This document shows, piece by piece, positions 11,340 to 24,070 of a DNA stretch of 64,000 nucleotides. Each line of letters starts with the position of its first letter. Position 1 is the stretch's first letter. A program made the translations under genes and the position numbers. The notes under the pieces are model-generated. The model ran no database searches. It had not been told where the DNA came from and saw only the letters and a program-made list of their open reading frames with translations. The stretch is from Sympetrum striolatum (lineage: Eukaryota > Arthropoda > Insecta > Odonata > Libellulidae): positions 103,297,657-103,361,656 of the forward strand of contig OX388343.1 of assembly GCA_947579665.1 (NCBI GenBank), given 5' to 3'.

Positions 11340-11410
11340 CCCCTTTAGAGGAAGATCCCGGGTTCGATTCCCGGCCCAGTCAGACTTTTTTCAAATGATA
11401 ATACGTTGAT
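11340..11410 (+). repeat. tRNA-derived SINE fragment
   Basis: A perfect B box, GGTTCGATTCC (11361-11371), sits inside a well-paired T-arm-like CCCGG...CCGG. It is followed by GTCAGAC and a T run. The T arm then GTCAG resembles the SINE at 30505-30620, where the B box is followed by TAGTCAGATT. No A box or 5' acceptor strand is visible, so the copy is 5'-degenerate. A tRNA pseudogene is the alternative. Confidence 0.5.
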
Positions 11411-11949
11411 ATCACGCACTACTGTTTGCTCCCAAAATTATTCATTACTTTTTCTTTAGATAGTAATTCAATGCTGATGAAAAGTGAGGCTTATCCAATG
11501 TGAAAAGTTATTGAGTTTAGCTATCTTGAACTGCGATATACTGAAAAGTGATGTATTTAAGACATTATTCTTTATGCATTTATTGTTCTTATAATTGAAT
11601 TGACATGGCATATAACCTTAGTGTTTAGGTTTTGAGTGCGATATCTTCGAATGATTATATCGTGGTTATTTCAGTTTCTGTTGGTACTGCATCCATCACA
11701 TCACAGTTAAGCTGAAGGTTTCTTCGGAGCGTTATTAAGGGATGCAAAATGGTTTTATTCTGTAATTAACATTTATTTTTAAGCGTGTTGATATTAAAAC
11801 AAGATTATTGTTTTGCTAATTTTGTGCTGTCAATCTAGAAACTTTACACGATCCTGTTCGGAGAATAAACTTCGCAAATTGGTCATTTAGGAAGGGCACC
11901 TTGTGGAAAAATCAAACTAGCTCGTATTAAGAAAGTGAAAAAGTCCGCA
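11411..11949. other. Anonymous AT-rich DNA
   Basis: No gene or repeat recognised. Confidence 0.3.
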
Positions 11950-12520
11950 TTCATTCGTCTTCAGTTTGTATTCGTGGTCATTGAGGACCACCGCGTCGTC
12001 CGAAATCCCGCCTTCTCGCAAACAAGCTCTAGTTTGTACTCCTCAGAAATTGGACTGGTCGTGCGAGGTGAAATGTAGATGGCCACGCGAGGGAGGAATT
12101 TAGGGGAGTGGCTCGAATCAGAAAGAATGGCATAGGAAAAAACAAGTGATTGCTCGTGGGGCAGCCATGTTTGTCTCTCCCCGCTCCTCCCCGTTAGACA
12201 AAAGAAGGCGCAAATCCTCCACATTGGTCGTCCCCTCAGCCAAGATGGGGCACCGCCATTCTCTCACACCCTTGCAGCCAAAGAGTGCTGTTTTATTTTT
12301 ACTTACCCCTTTTCCTCTTCAGTCTCCGTTAACAACTCTCCCGCTTTTATTTCGCTGCTTGACGCGTGCAACAGCGTCGCGCGTGCGGCTCAAGAGCGAC
12401 GTACGTCTTCCAAAACAAACACGAGTGGCGATGCGTAATTGCCGACGACAATTATGCTCTCACTGGAAACATTCGGGAATGACTGAGCTATTTCTTCTCC
12501 CATTTTCGAATCGTAATTTT
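11950..12520. other. GC/CpG-richer block, no gene recognised
   Basis: This block is richer in G, C and CG steps than its surroundings (for example 12355-12440). Overlapping frames on both strands (11961-12224 minus, 12146-12574 plus) are open but look like unselected sequence. No splice-bounded exon is evident. Confidence 0.3.
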
Positions 12521-14100
12521 CTTGCTGATGTCGTCTATTTCCAGACCGGGGAAATTTGTATTATTCCTCCATGAAAGCGTCTCGGAGTGCTTTATGTATA
12601 GACGGTTCTCCAGCCTTGGTCAGCCTGCACATATCCGTAAAAAATTTGCGCAAACATTTTTTAAGTGGAAAAAAAATATATTTTTTACGCTCTTATATTT
12701 TACATGGCAGTTATGAAAATGAATCTTATTTGCTGTTGATGGCTACCACGTTGAGCATTTATCAGTTTTGTTAATATTCGTTCCTATATTTTATAATAAT
12801 ATTAACTACAAACTTCCGATTTTAGACTATCAATAGTTATTTCGGATCTTACAGTGTATATTTCCTTCAAAAAGCTTATGATAATTTGAAGTAAGCTCTC
12901 GATATTTTTAACATTTTTAATTAAACACGAGTACCGATTCTATGTTCAGCATTTATTTAAAAAATACCATTAGATAGTGGAATATAAATATGCGTTGATA
13001 TACTTTTTGATAGAACAAAATTATACGGATTAGAAGTATAGGTTTTCTTAGTGTAGACTCAAGTAAAAATTCCTAAAAATGTGTAATGCTCTTTATAAGG
13101 AAAGAAAAATAATCGCTAAAATTATTTCTAATTTTGTGGCGGTCTCTTTTCATTGCTTTGTTTCACTATTTCCCGTAATGAAAATGAGTAGTAGTAAATG
13201 TGCTTCGACTGCTTAATTAATTCCGCTCGTGGGTTCCCACGGGGAATCAAACCTCAGACCATTTTCACTTACGTGCTGCCTAGCTGTGTCTTAATTATCA
13301 TTTTTCATAAGGGTACCGATTAGGATGGCCATGGAAGAAGTCCATTGGTGGTTGGATAATAGAGACAGTGAAGAATGAAATGATTACTAGATACGCGAGT
13401 TCATTTGGACAAGGAAATACGAATGGTTTCATGAATTTCATCAAAGAATCTCAGAAACATAGATCAATAAGGAGAATGGGAGAGTGTGATGTCGATATCG
13501 ACCCAATTTGACGTAAAAATAAACGGAAATGGAATATAAATATATTCTTATTTAATATTTATCTATTTTCAGGAACAAAATTTCCCTTGTCCGCTTCTTG
13601 CTTCCAACCAGCATTTATAGTTCTTCTGCTTGCATAATCCTCCACGATAAACTTACTATTATGTAATATTTCCTTTTAGATAGTGTTTGATCACTCGGTG
13701 TAAGGCCGAATCGTTTTGTGAAATTGCTCTATTTTATCTGATGATTGTACTATTTTTGGAAAAATTTCCTCAGTTGCTCATTTTCATAGGATTTATTTTG
13801 TTATAAGATGTAAAAACTAGACGATGCTCAGAATAGAGGCAATATTTGCAAATGAGGGCGTAAGAAAAATCCCGAGGAATAACTGACTTGAAAAAAGTTG
13901 GTCGGTACTTTCGTCGGACTTTTTTTCTAGACCATTTTACTGGGGTTTAACCATACGTCTTTTTCAAAAATCTGAAACTTAAGTTCTCGTTGATTTATAT
14001 ATCCTAAGTATTTCCGACAGGATTCATATTTAGGGAACGCCAGTATAACATTTCCGACTCCTTCGAAATCGTATTTTCTCTCAGGAAGGATATCTCTAGT
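12521..14100. other. Anonymous AT-rich DNA
   Basis: No gene recognised. Near 13247 the minus strand has a weak B-box-like GGTTTGATTCCCC without a good A box. Confidence 0.3.
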
Positions 14101-14178
14101 TAGTTCTTACCGGAAGCCTCCAAGATTTCAGGAAATGATCGGCAGGGGAAGGGGTAAAATCGGGGTTCGGAGGGGGTC

Positions 14179-14439
14179 TTAAGAATTGAGTCTAAGAAGC
14201 GATGACAGATCTTGAGGACCTAGTTCGCCCTTCTCGCCAATAAGCGGCGCTGCGGTCTCCAGAATGGAAAAAACTGTTGCAGGCTGCGACAAGTTCGCAA
14301 TTTCTCCGTTAGAGAGAGCTTGCGTAGCAGAGAGATGGTCTGAGGCGATCCTCCTGAGGGAAGAGAGAAATGAGTTGAAAAGGTGAGGAGTCGGAGCATC
14401 GCCGGCAGCATATTCAAAGGCGATCATTCGTAGCATCAA
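14179..14439 (-). other. Unassigned 86-codon frame in a GC-richer block
   Basis: The minus-strand frame from 14439 to the stop at 14179 has an alternating hydrophobic and polar composition. It resembles helical protein more than translated junk DNA: a Leu/Ala/Ser-rich middle and a C-terminal Gly-Glu-Leu-Gly-Pro stretch. Its first codon is TTG; the first ATG is the next codon. Upstream lies AACTGTTCAGTAG, which could serve as a splice acceptor, so a terminal exon is conceivable. I cannot name the family. A 65-codon frame also overlaps it on the same strand (14220-14417), which weakens the case. Confidence 0.25.
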
Positions 14440-14460
14440 ATACTACTGAACAGTTAATTT

Positions 14461-15960
14461 CCCGAATACGATCCTATTTCGGAGAAAATATAGAGGCTGA
14501 TCGCAGAAAATTGCCATTGTGTGAGTAAAGGAAGTGTAAGAAAATATAATTATCTCATTTCTTTCTTGAATCCGAAATATTGCCCTATATTCGATAGAAT
14601 TATCGAAGCAACCGGCAGTTTATCGATGATTGCTCATAATTCTTCCGAAGAATCATTTTTTAGCGTCCCAAACATGGGAAGGCAAAATTTGTTTGCTTGA
14701 CGAGAACTTTGTCTGGTTCTAACTCGGCCGACGCTTTTTAGCTCTACGACTTTAGGTTACTCTGTTTTAATTTAGATTAGATTTACCTCAAGTACCGATT
14801 CAATTTGTTTTCATTCGTCTAAAAGACACTTTCACTTTTCGTAATGTGTTTTGATAAGTTTTTTTTCTGACTAGTACAGCAGTTTTGTACAACTACTTCT
14901 GTCATCGGATTATCAATAATAAAAAAGGTGCCACTTTTTAAATTTTCTGGTCAAGTCTTGTTCCTTTATTCCTATCATTAACTAAAATGTTTCGTTCGAG
15001 TAAGTAGGAAAAGAAAGAAGCACACACTTCATAAGGAAGTGAAGATATCGCATATAAAAAATACTGAGGTTAAAATTTGACCTGCAAATATAAATTGCCT
15101 TTCCTCTTCGCATAGAATGAATGATCTGCTATAAAACCGATATATAGTCCTTATAAATCGAGTATTTATTTTCCGATCATTTTCTATATAGCACTTGAAA
15201 TATTTTCGGGAAGTTGGTATCTCTTCCTCTGTAAATTGAAAATTATTTTATCTTCCCAGATCTTTTCAGTTCCTGAAGTTCTTCAATTTTGTTTTCAAAT
15301 TTTGTTTATAAATATTTCGTTAGTATTTTTGTTTCTTTCTTCGTTTCTTTGCTCCAGGAGTCACCGCATTTTTTGGCGTTAAAACAATTTCCGTTTCATC
15401 TCTCTATTTTCGGTTTCATCTCTCTATCCAAGAATACCGTTTAATAGTTGAGGTGTCACCGAAGCAGAGATAACCATCCATTTTTATACTTTACTCTTTA
15501 TCATGGAGTCATTATTGTTTCTGGAATTATTAGTTTAATTTGATGTGTGAATTGTGCATGCTAAATGCTATTAAAAATTAAAAAGAATATCGATATCGAT
15601 TCCTGTTGTATTTGTTTCAATCTCCAAGAATACTCATTACCTCGTTTTTTTATTTATACCTTCGTTGTATGCTCAAGATGAATTCAGAGCTCATATTTCT
15701 CAGCTAAAATATCTCATGTAACCGCAACTACGCGGTTCCCTTCCTTTTTCATTACAAATTTATGTTCCAAATTTTCCCATTCCCTTTTCTTTCCCTTAGA
15801 ATGTTCTTGCAGCGTTAAATATATCAACACCGTGAATCATCTGCTATGATCAATTTATAAATGAAGGCGTATAGTATTGGCTAATCAGGATCTTGGTTTC
15901 TTCGGAGTATCCTTTTAAACATTGTCACCACAATCACGATCCATCATTTATTCTCTACAG
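14461..15960. other. Anonymous AT-rich DNA
   Basis: No gene recognised. A short tandem repeat of GTTTCATCTCTCTAT occurs twice, about 20 bases apart, near 15390-15428. Confidence 0.3.
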
Positions 15961-16200
15961 AGATGACCATCTATGGTTTGTTGTTCGTTGAGAATTTGAG
16001 AGGGAAGGTTCGGCAGTCGCTTTCCGGGCGTCCCTTGCCTTGCGTCGCGGCGCCCGCCGTCTGCTCGGGGCCCTTGAAAGAAAAGAAACAAAAACTCACT
16101 TGAGCGTCACGTGCCATTCCCCCGCCATCATTCCGAATTATTATTACACATATCAATGGAATCCTCCCCAGCAACGAATGCGTGTAGCACTTGACGTCAT
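15961..16200. other. Short GC/CpG-rich block
   Basis: Positions 16010-16080 are strongly enriched for CG steps (for example CGTCGCGGCGCCCGCC). Frames open on both strands (15971-16174 minus, 16040-16309 plus) lack domains. It may be a regulatory block; nothing specific can be shown. Confidence 0.25.
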
Positions 16201-16464
16201 CCTGCGCTTAATTACTATATTGCAAATATTGATAAATGTTTACTTAAAACTTACATATATTTGGAATCATTGTATTGGTCATACAAAAGGTTCGATTTTA
16301 CGACAATGAGGAGGTATAGATGACATGTGAACCCGATTCTACGTATGTGAATTATATTGAAATGACCCTCTATATTGAGAATCGGGGGGTAAATATTCAG
16401 GTGCATGATTCTGGCGAATGACAAAGAGATTTTCTTAAGAAAAAACAGATTGGAAAGAAGTCTG

Positions 16465-16560
16465 TCTGTAGCATGGGTCGAACCCGGATGATCTTTTTTA
16501 CGGCTGTTTTTTTAATGGCAATTTCACTACGTGCAAATTCACCTCTCACCGTCTCCTGAT
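16465..16560 (-). repeat. Possible tRNA-derived sequence (minus strand)
   Basis: The minus strand carries a good B box, CGGGTTCGACCC (16475-16486). An A box cannot be assigned with confidence in the bases upstream on that strand. It could be a decayed SINE head or a chance match. Confidence 0.25.
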
Positions 16561-17150
16561 GGGTACTCAAGGGCATTCAATCTTACGCAGTAATAATAAA
16601 ACAATATTAAATGATAATATACCTAAAAATAAAATGTAGATAAATAATTTATCTCCAGCTAACTCGCATCCTTATTCTTCTACTTTCATTTCCTATAATT
16701 ACAAATCTTATGTGAATAAAGAGGCTGGAGGCTCGATACGTTATGAATTTCAATAATTTTTCAAACGTATTGGTATAGGAATCATAAAAGAAATTAGAAA
16801 GATTGTATGGTTTCCTAGAGTAAGAAATAAACATTCAGTACGAAATGAAAGTATACTGTCCCCTAATTTGAGTTCTTTTAAATTAATAAATAAGTAAATT
16901 TTTAGAATGACCTTCCCCAGATTTCACTAGAGAATATTAATTACTTATGTCAATGAAATATTTTCAAGTTTCCCGTCAGCTCAAATATTTTGCAGTCGTT
17001 TTTACTCAGCCGGCCATTTAGGGTGCTGAGTCGGTTACAATACAATTTTTTCAGAACGTTTATTTTTTATACTATTATTTTCTGTTCAATTTCCCTTTTG
17101 AATCCTTTCTCCCAAACAATTAATCATAAAATTCCGATTTTGAAAAATGC
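16561..17150. other. Anonymous AT-rich DNA
   Basis: No gene or repeat recognised. Confidence 0.3.
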
Positions 17151-17169
17151 CTGACTGCATCTGTCCACC

Positions 17170-17200
17170 ACCAAAGTGCCTTTTGGCGTGTGGTAGGGAC
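17170..17200 (+). repeat. Short dispersed repeat core, copy 1
   Basis: The 20-mer at 17179-17198 (CCTTTTGGCGTGTGGTAGGG) matches 58689-58708 with two C/T differences. It is probably the conserved core of a larger old interspersed repeat, perhaps a LINE untranslated region, but the flanks have diverged too far to join them by eye. Confidence 0.4.
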
Positions 17201-20200
17201 TTCATCCACCGGATCATTTCTCTATTCTATTTCTGTCGGGTACCGTTCGCGGCAAAATGAGTTCTCAAAGTTCTTGTTCTTGCAACTTTTTCCCTACATT
17301 TCGTCGCTGTATCAGAACGGTGTATGCAACTGTAAGGATGTCTGCAATCTTCCAAGAACATGCTTTCCATGTATTTATCGAGTAATTTGAGGCTTAGTTT
17401 GGAACTACTTTCTTCTAAAGATTACAATCTTATTTGAAAAAGCAGTTGGTAGCTATTTATGTTTTGTACAATTTTGTTTTAGAAATGGATATCCGTTAGG
17501 CCTATTTTAAATCACTAAATGTCAAGCTTTATCGACATTGCTGTTAATATTTGACTAATACTATGAGAATATGTTTCAGGTTATCCATTTTAGTATATGT
17601 ATAGTAAGTACAAGGGAGGAATAATTATTTTAGGCTTTGTAGGGAAACCTTTGTCACATATAAAGTTTGCAGGATATGCCAACCTAGTAAAACACGGTTG
17701 CACAGTAGCGGATAGAAATCTTACAACATAAGCAGTGAATTTGCTGGGCTTAACAACCAATTTTAGGAATAGAAACGCTATACGTAATTTAAACAATTTG
17801 AAAGTATTACCCAATTTAACGATGTTATTTCCGCCGTTTTCACGATTGTAGTCCGTTATTTCACTCTGTTTTTCTTCCAGGCCTCTCCTATATTGTGACA
17901 GCATTTTTTGTTTCCCCCCACGTTGTTCGAAACCAGTTGGTAAACACTGTAAGATTTTTTTCTTTAATTCCTGTATCTCGAAAGTTAATTATATAGTTTG
18001 AATTATTTCGTTTATTAATTTTAATTTGTAGCCAACTTCCTAGAAAAATGAGCAAGCGATGAATGCGATTACCCTAGCTGTTAAATTACACGTAAACAAA
18101 ATATATTTAACATTCTGTTATTGGTGTAAGACACTAAATATTTTGCAGAATCTCAAACTTACAATATGAAGTTTCAAAAGTTTAAGACCGGTCATATTTT
18201 AGGATATTCATCATAAAGATCAAAGAAATTCTTCTCAATGCTCAAAGAATTTCTATGCTTTCCCATGCTCATATTGCTTATTAATAAAGCAATAAATTAC
18301 AAATATTAGCAAAACTGAAATAAAATAAATGAATAACATGGATTAAGAAAGATGAATAACATTTATCGTGATCGCTATCCTTCAAATCCAATTGATTAGA
18401 AATTACAATGATCATGAGGTGAATTATTAGCCATTTCGTATTTAGGGAGATAAATCCATTTCTCTTTTTTTCTCATTCGCTTTAGAATTTTGGACGAATA
18501 CATTTATGACAAAACTGTTGTTTATATGTCGCACTTGTTTGCGATTGTAAGTTGTGAATTTCTCAATTCAAAGGAGGACATGCTATGAAGTTACCATCTG
18601 CGTTTTGCTATGGATCGCTTTAATTGCCCATTCCAGCCTCGCCTTGACTACCTGTGCAAAATTTTGATTGAATCATGCATAGATAATTATATTAAAATGT
18701 CGTTTTTAATTGAGTTTATTTCAAAATATGGCCTACTCAGTTGCTAGTTGATGGAAACATAACGTATCACAAAAAGATTGGATATTCCTGCCATCATCGT
18801 GTATGTGACGGTGTTTCTGTAGTATACAAATTGGTAAGCAATTTGTTACAAACATTTAATGCCTTCTCTTAAATAGATAATGCAGTTTTGTGTGCCTGGA
18901 TCGAAATCGGTTGCGTAGGAGATTGAGCTCATGAACTAATTTGTATATATGTAATATGAACTGATATGTACGATTGTAATTTACTGTATTTATTCCGCAA
19001 AATATTTGGCTTGTTTCTATGTAATATGCATATTTTTGTGTGAGTCGTTTGATGGGAAGAGATTATTGTTTACTTTGGTTTACTGTTTATAATTTCACCC
19101 AAATTGGGATGAATCTGATTAAACCACCAATAAAAATTGCGAAAGTGTAATTAAGAGATACTTAGATTATAACCTGAAATCATTTCGTACTTGGATCTAA
19201 CCTTTTTCGTATACTTTCATCGTGATCTTCTAAGTCGCATAATCTATTTTAATAATAATAAGCGTAATTTACCAAATCACCATGAAAAAACTCAATTCAT
19301 TGCTATCATGATTCATTGTTCGATTAATTGAGAACAATCTCAAGTTTTTAAATCTTTCATGAGTACGAAGAATTAGTGGATGTAAATAATTAATAATTAA
19401 AAAAATTTATCTAGTCTATCTAAGATTTCCTTTATTATTTTACGATGCGATTTTGGAGAGGTATTTGACGAATATAAATAGTGATTTTATCTGAATGGCA
19501 ATTACTAAAAAAATTACAAAAAGTGTGCACGCATTTTCTTTCCTCCTTCGTTCCAGATATTTAATTTTTACTTGGTTTTTCTCACTTTATTTTGGAGTTA
19601 ATGTAGGCTTGAAGAATTTATATGTAAAATTTGTAAGCCACTTTTTGTTTTCTTTTCCACTTTTCATTGAATCGGTTCATAGAAATTGAATTTGATTCGA
19701 GATAATTTGCACTCTGGCAATGCATTTTACGTTTTATACGTTCCTCATCACGTATTCCGCGTTCTATTAATTTTCTATGCGCATCGTGACTACAAAGGCT
19801 GAATCCAATGAGAGAATTAAATTATTGCGATGACTGAAACGATATTCATAAGCTATAATTTAAGAAGTCGAAGAAAATGTTTCACCTCCGTAAAAATTCG
19901 TATTTATGAATATCGTTAACCACAAAACATTAAATTACGAGTTCACTGTTCTATATTAATTGCTTATGCATGCACTCTCTCCATTCAATTTAAATATTCT
20001 TCTGGAATCTTGAGCTTCATTCGGTATCTGAATTGTAATTCGTCATAACTCATAACTGATTTATTACTTCAGTACAGTAACTATCATTACTCACATTATA
20101 GAAGTAGAACTGATATTCATTGCACATTAAATTAATATTTTAACTGATCGAATTGCTGGAGTGATTTCCGAATTGATGCTGTATTAACTTTTTATTTTTA

Positions 20201-20339
20201 TCGAAAATCACGTCAAATGGTTTTGTTTTCATGTTTGTGACCCAAAGTTCAAATTGGATATCATATTAAGCCAAAAATGTGTCATATTATCATTCCTAAG
20301 ATCGATTTTCTCCAGCTCTCCGTGCTATTCCATTTCGAT
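17201..20339. other. Anonymous AT-rich DNA
   Basis: No gene recognised. The 104-codon minus frame at 17590-17904 has no known domain. Confidence 0.35.
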
Positions 20340-20822
20340 TTTTTAATGTATACCCTTCTATTATTTCTTTCTATTTTCTTTCCCTCCCTCTAACGATATG
20401 TTTATGATGTTCGGAGGATAATATTTTATGCCCAATTGATTTCTTCTGTTATATACCAATGTTTTCTCAGAATTAAATTCTTATTCCCCTTGGAAAGTCT
20501 TCATAAATCGGTCTGTCCATTTAATACTCTTCATTCCTCTGTAGCACCACAGCACCACCATGTCTATCCTTCTCTTCTCTGCTGCTGCTACAGTCCATAT
20601 ATCACAACCGTAATCAGCTAGGAACTCACTATACTTAGGTTTCGAAGAAACGTTTCCTAGCTGGTGATATTTGTTGTAAGCAATTGTTTTCTTCCCTGAC
20701 AGGCAGCTTACTTCGATTAGAATGAAATTATGATTTCCACAAAACAATACTGGTAGTATGAACATCGCAATGGTAGCTCTCCAGCCCAAGGAAGTGGTAA
20801 AATTGTACTTAATAATGGTCAA
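20340..20822 (-). pseudogene. LINE reverse transcriptase remnant
   Basis: The minus-strand frame 20822-20481 (113 codons) contains, from residue 71, YGCDIWTVAAAEKRRID and then LWCYRGMKSIKWTDR. This is the block after the palm of endonuclease-bearing non-LTR reverse transcriptases, whose canonical form is a YG-x-E/D-x-W motif followed by a WCYRRM-x-x-I-x-W segment. Beyond the stop, minus-strand codons down to about 20340 still read as the basic tail (REGKKIERNNRRVYI), but with interrupting stops. The copy is 5'-truncated and frameshifted. The N-terminal 50 residues are not recognisable. It lacks the YGSQTW-RPRKRW signature of the 7.4-kb remnant, so it belongs to a different lineage. Confidence 0.8.
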
Positions 20823-22040
20823 ACTACTTTTAAAAAATCATACTAAAAATCGTTTCAACTACTTTTCGGTTTTGATTTTGTATGATACTTCTTTGTATTA
20901 TTGGGAAAACTTTCATTAAAACAATTAAACTTTTAATCCTTATGAAGAATATTTATTTTTTATTCCTTCATTTTCCGTCAGCTATAACTATTTGATAAAT
21001 TGATGTTGTATCTTTGACTATGTCCCATGACTTAATACTGTCAAAAGATTCAAATTCTATAAATATAAGTAATATAATCAATTAAGGGAGCTGTCACTTT
21101 GTATAACGGAAGGAGAGGAATACAATAAAATCGAAAGTACATGATATAGAATAATACAATAAAATAAGATAGAAATGACTTCATTGTACGTAATTGGAAC
21201 GTGAAAGTCCCATTTGTTTCCCGGGGAAGAATTTTTATGCCAAAGTTTTAGGTCTTAACCGCCCTAAAATGTAGACAAATTAGCGAAAAATAAATTTCAT
21301 AATATATGGTTACAGAAAATGTTTGAGAAATGTAGGAAAGGTAAAAATAGAATGAGAGAATACAACGTAAAGGATTATAAATAATATTATACAGAAAATA
21401 AATATTCCTTGTAGAAGTAAATACATTAAATTATACATTTTGAAGTAAAGATTGATCAAATACGGTGAAAACTATATATTGCCGAAGTTATTAAGTTTGT
21501 AACTGCAAGTTATGAAATAGTGCTTGATGAAGTATACCATGATAAGGTTTTTAAATATGAAATTACGAATTTTAACTTGTTATTAATATAATAATTTTTC
21601 CTCAAATTCACCTATTGAATGGTTGGGAGCTATAAAATATCTTTTGATGACAATGTATCATGAGCTTTTTTTCTGTTGCCCGCAACAAATTCTGATTACC
21701 TTCCTCTGAGCTGCTCTTCTGATGAGCATTAAAATAATACACCATTCTTTTTGTTACCAATTTCATATACATGTCGGTGTCTTTGCTCTGTCGGAACAAG
21801 TAAATCCATAGGAATATTTACAATAAGTGTCTACTTTTTAGTTATATTCGGTGGAAGATTCCGCGTATCTTTTTATTATTTTTCGAAAAGTCTCACATAT
21901 TGATAGCTTTTTACGACTCCCCATCCCGATACAACATTTTAGATCCTCTTTCTTAGAAGCTCGTCCTACATCCAATAGAGAATGGCGTCATCTAATATCA
22001 ACTACATTTTTTAAATATTAATATCCGTTGGAGTTTAAAA
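20823..22040. other. Anonymous AT-rich DNA
   Basis: No gene recognised. Confidence 0.3.
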
Positions 22041-22660
22041 ACATCATGCCCTTTCTTCAACAGATAGTCGTTGGAATGACAATCGTTCGCTGCGATGCGA
22101 TGTCTGCACGCGGCCGTGCGCGCACGTTGGAAGCGAAACTGTCCGAACAGGCTGCACAGTGATGGGAAAGTAGATGGGCGATGGGGATGGGGCGATAAGA
22201 AGAGTGACACTTTGAGGGGGAAATTGCAGACGGAGAAACCTTATGGACTGAAGGAGGGGATGGAAGAGCGCGAAATGGATAGGGTGGGACGCGAGCGGGG
22301 CTCTGTGGGCGGAGTATCAGGGTCGACTCCCGTCGTCGATGGCTTCCAAAATATATATCCCCGCCATAACATAGGAAGACTCCTTAAACACTTGAGAAAA
22401 AACCTCTCCGAGTCGTCTTCCCAAAAAGGCCTCACACCTTCCACAGTTCCATCACTCTGTGCTGGAGGGCTCTTAGGAAGTTGCCTTTGGAGAGGACCTC
22501 TTTAGTCCCGCGGTCGCCGATATTGCTCGTCTCGAGACAGGGATGTAAGAAATTAAGGGATGAAAGGGTGGAAGAAGTTGGAGGTCTTTGATGAAGGGTT
22601 GTGGCGATGCAGAAGAGAGCATGACAACTCACACACGCACTCATATCTACTGATAGAGCA
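22041..22660. other. GC-richer block, no gene recognised
   Basis: Composition is raised from about 22080 to 22640, including GCGCGCACG-type CpG-rich sequence near 22110. Frames on both strands (22095-22505 plus, 22241-22444 and 22432-22725 minus) are open over it and none has a domain. A B-box-like GGGTCGACTCCC at 22320-22331 has no partner A box. Confidence 0.3.
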
Positions 22661-24070
22661 TTAGGCACCCTGGTATCGAAAATCACCCACTGAGAAAAGA
22701 TGGCATTAGTAAATGTATAAAACAAATAAAACCTTGTGAATCATATTATCCATTAAAAACATTAGCTCGGGAATTAAATAAATTTTGTAGAAATTAGATA
22801 CATTTATAGAATTAGAATTGAAGTTGCAGAAAGTTGATAGTACCTATTCTTAAAATAATATTAAAAAAGTCGATGACTACAGGTAAAACTCAGAAAGAAC
22901 TTGGAAACTACAAATGATACTCCCATATTTTTTACTTTCAATTGTAAGTTTCACTAACTTTATAGGTGGAAAAAAATAGTGGAATTAATCATTCTGTATA
23001 CTTTGATGGGATTGCTTGATGTAGCTTACTTCATAATAGGAACCAACGAAAGAACTTACAACTTAATAGAAAGTGGAGAGGATAACTTACATGTTCTATA
23101 TTTGGAAATACCTATCACCTATTCAATAGAGTTTTTGGTTGTGTACATGGTGCTTTGATAACAAAATAAGTTATCTTTATGTTACTATAGGTCAATCTGG
23201 TCTAAAGATTTTGAAATAAATATAATATGGTGCTGTGATTAACATTCAGAAATTAATTTAGGCCTCAATCTTTAACTTAATAGACACTAGTTTAACAGTA
23301 GACTAAGAAGAGTAAACAGGTGTATAGGTAGTCACATGCATGGTTACATGAGAACAGGAAATACTTGGCTTTATTAGGTGAATAGCTGGTAGTAGCTAAG
23401 AAAATGTCCGCTCACGGAGATCTTTCTGCGTTACCTTGATACCAACTCAAGATTGATTCTTGCGTACAGGGTAGTATTAAATTCAAGAAATATAGGAAAA
23501 TCAGCGGAAGGTAATACGATCTATCGTGATGACAAAACAAAAGCGTTACCCATCTACTTCAAAATGTTGGGTGGGAATCTATGGAAGATATCGTTCAAAT
23601 AATTCTGAGATTCTACTTTCCTCTAGGACGATACTGACATAATTTTCCCTCTCTGTTACAGGAATACAATTAATAAAGAGAGGACTTATGTTATAGGACT
23701 AGCGGTTCCAAAAATTAATTATTCAGTTAACGAAATTGCAGTAGAGAAACATACCGAAACATTATTTTGACTTAGTGTCATCGTTATAAGGTGGGTCGGT
23801 TGATACGTAATGCACAGTCGTTCCTAACTCACACTCGAATTGAGGCAATCTAACCTACTATTTATGCCTCTACTTTGATTTAAGTGTCTTTCTTATCCAA
23901 GGCTAAAAAAATAAAGTTTTATTGAGTGAAAATATTGAGCAAATTTTAGCAAAATTTAAAAATTAATTTAAAAACAAAGTTCTAACCCCATATAATAAAA
24001 TTAAAATGAGCTAGTGGAATGAGAAGAACATAATGTGAGAGTAAATTTCGTTTGCTACCAAATGACAATT
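22661..24070. other. Anonymous AT-rich DNA
   Basis: No gene recognised. The right part may contain the 3' untranslated end of the mariner relic, but no terminal inverted repeat was found. Confidence 0.3.

Noticed and set aside
11340..11380. Functional tRNA gene
   Set aside because: The T arm is well formed, but no anticodon arm, D arm or matching acceptor strand can be built.
13240..13300. Minus-strand tRNA-like site
   Set aside because: Only a weak B-box match (GGTTTGATTCCCC) with no acceptable A box at the right distance.
22318..22333. B-box-like GGGTCGACTCCC as a SINE head
   Set aside because: No A box upstream and no SINE body shared with other copies.
22095..22505. 136-codon plus-strand frame as an exon
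   Set aside because: GC-rich stop-poor sequence with frames open on both strands. No domain or splice bounds.
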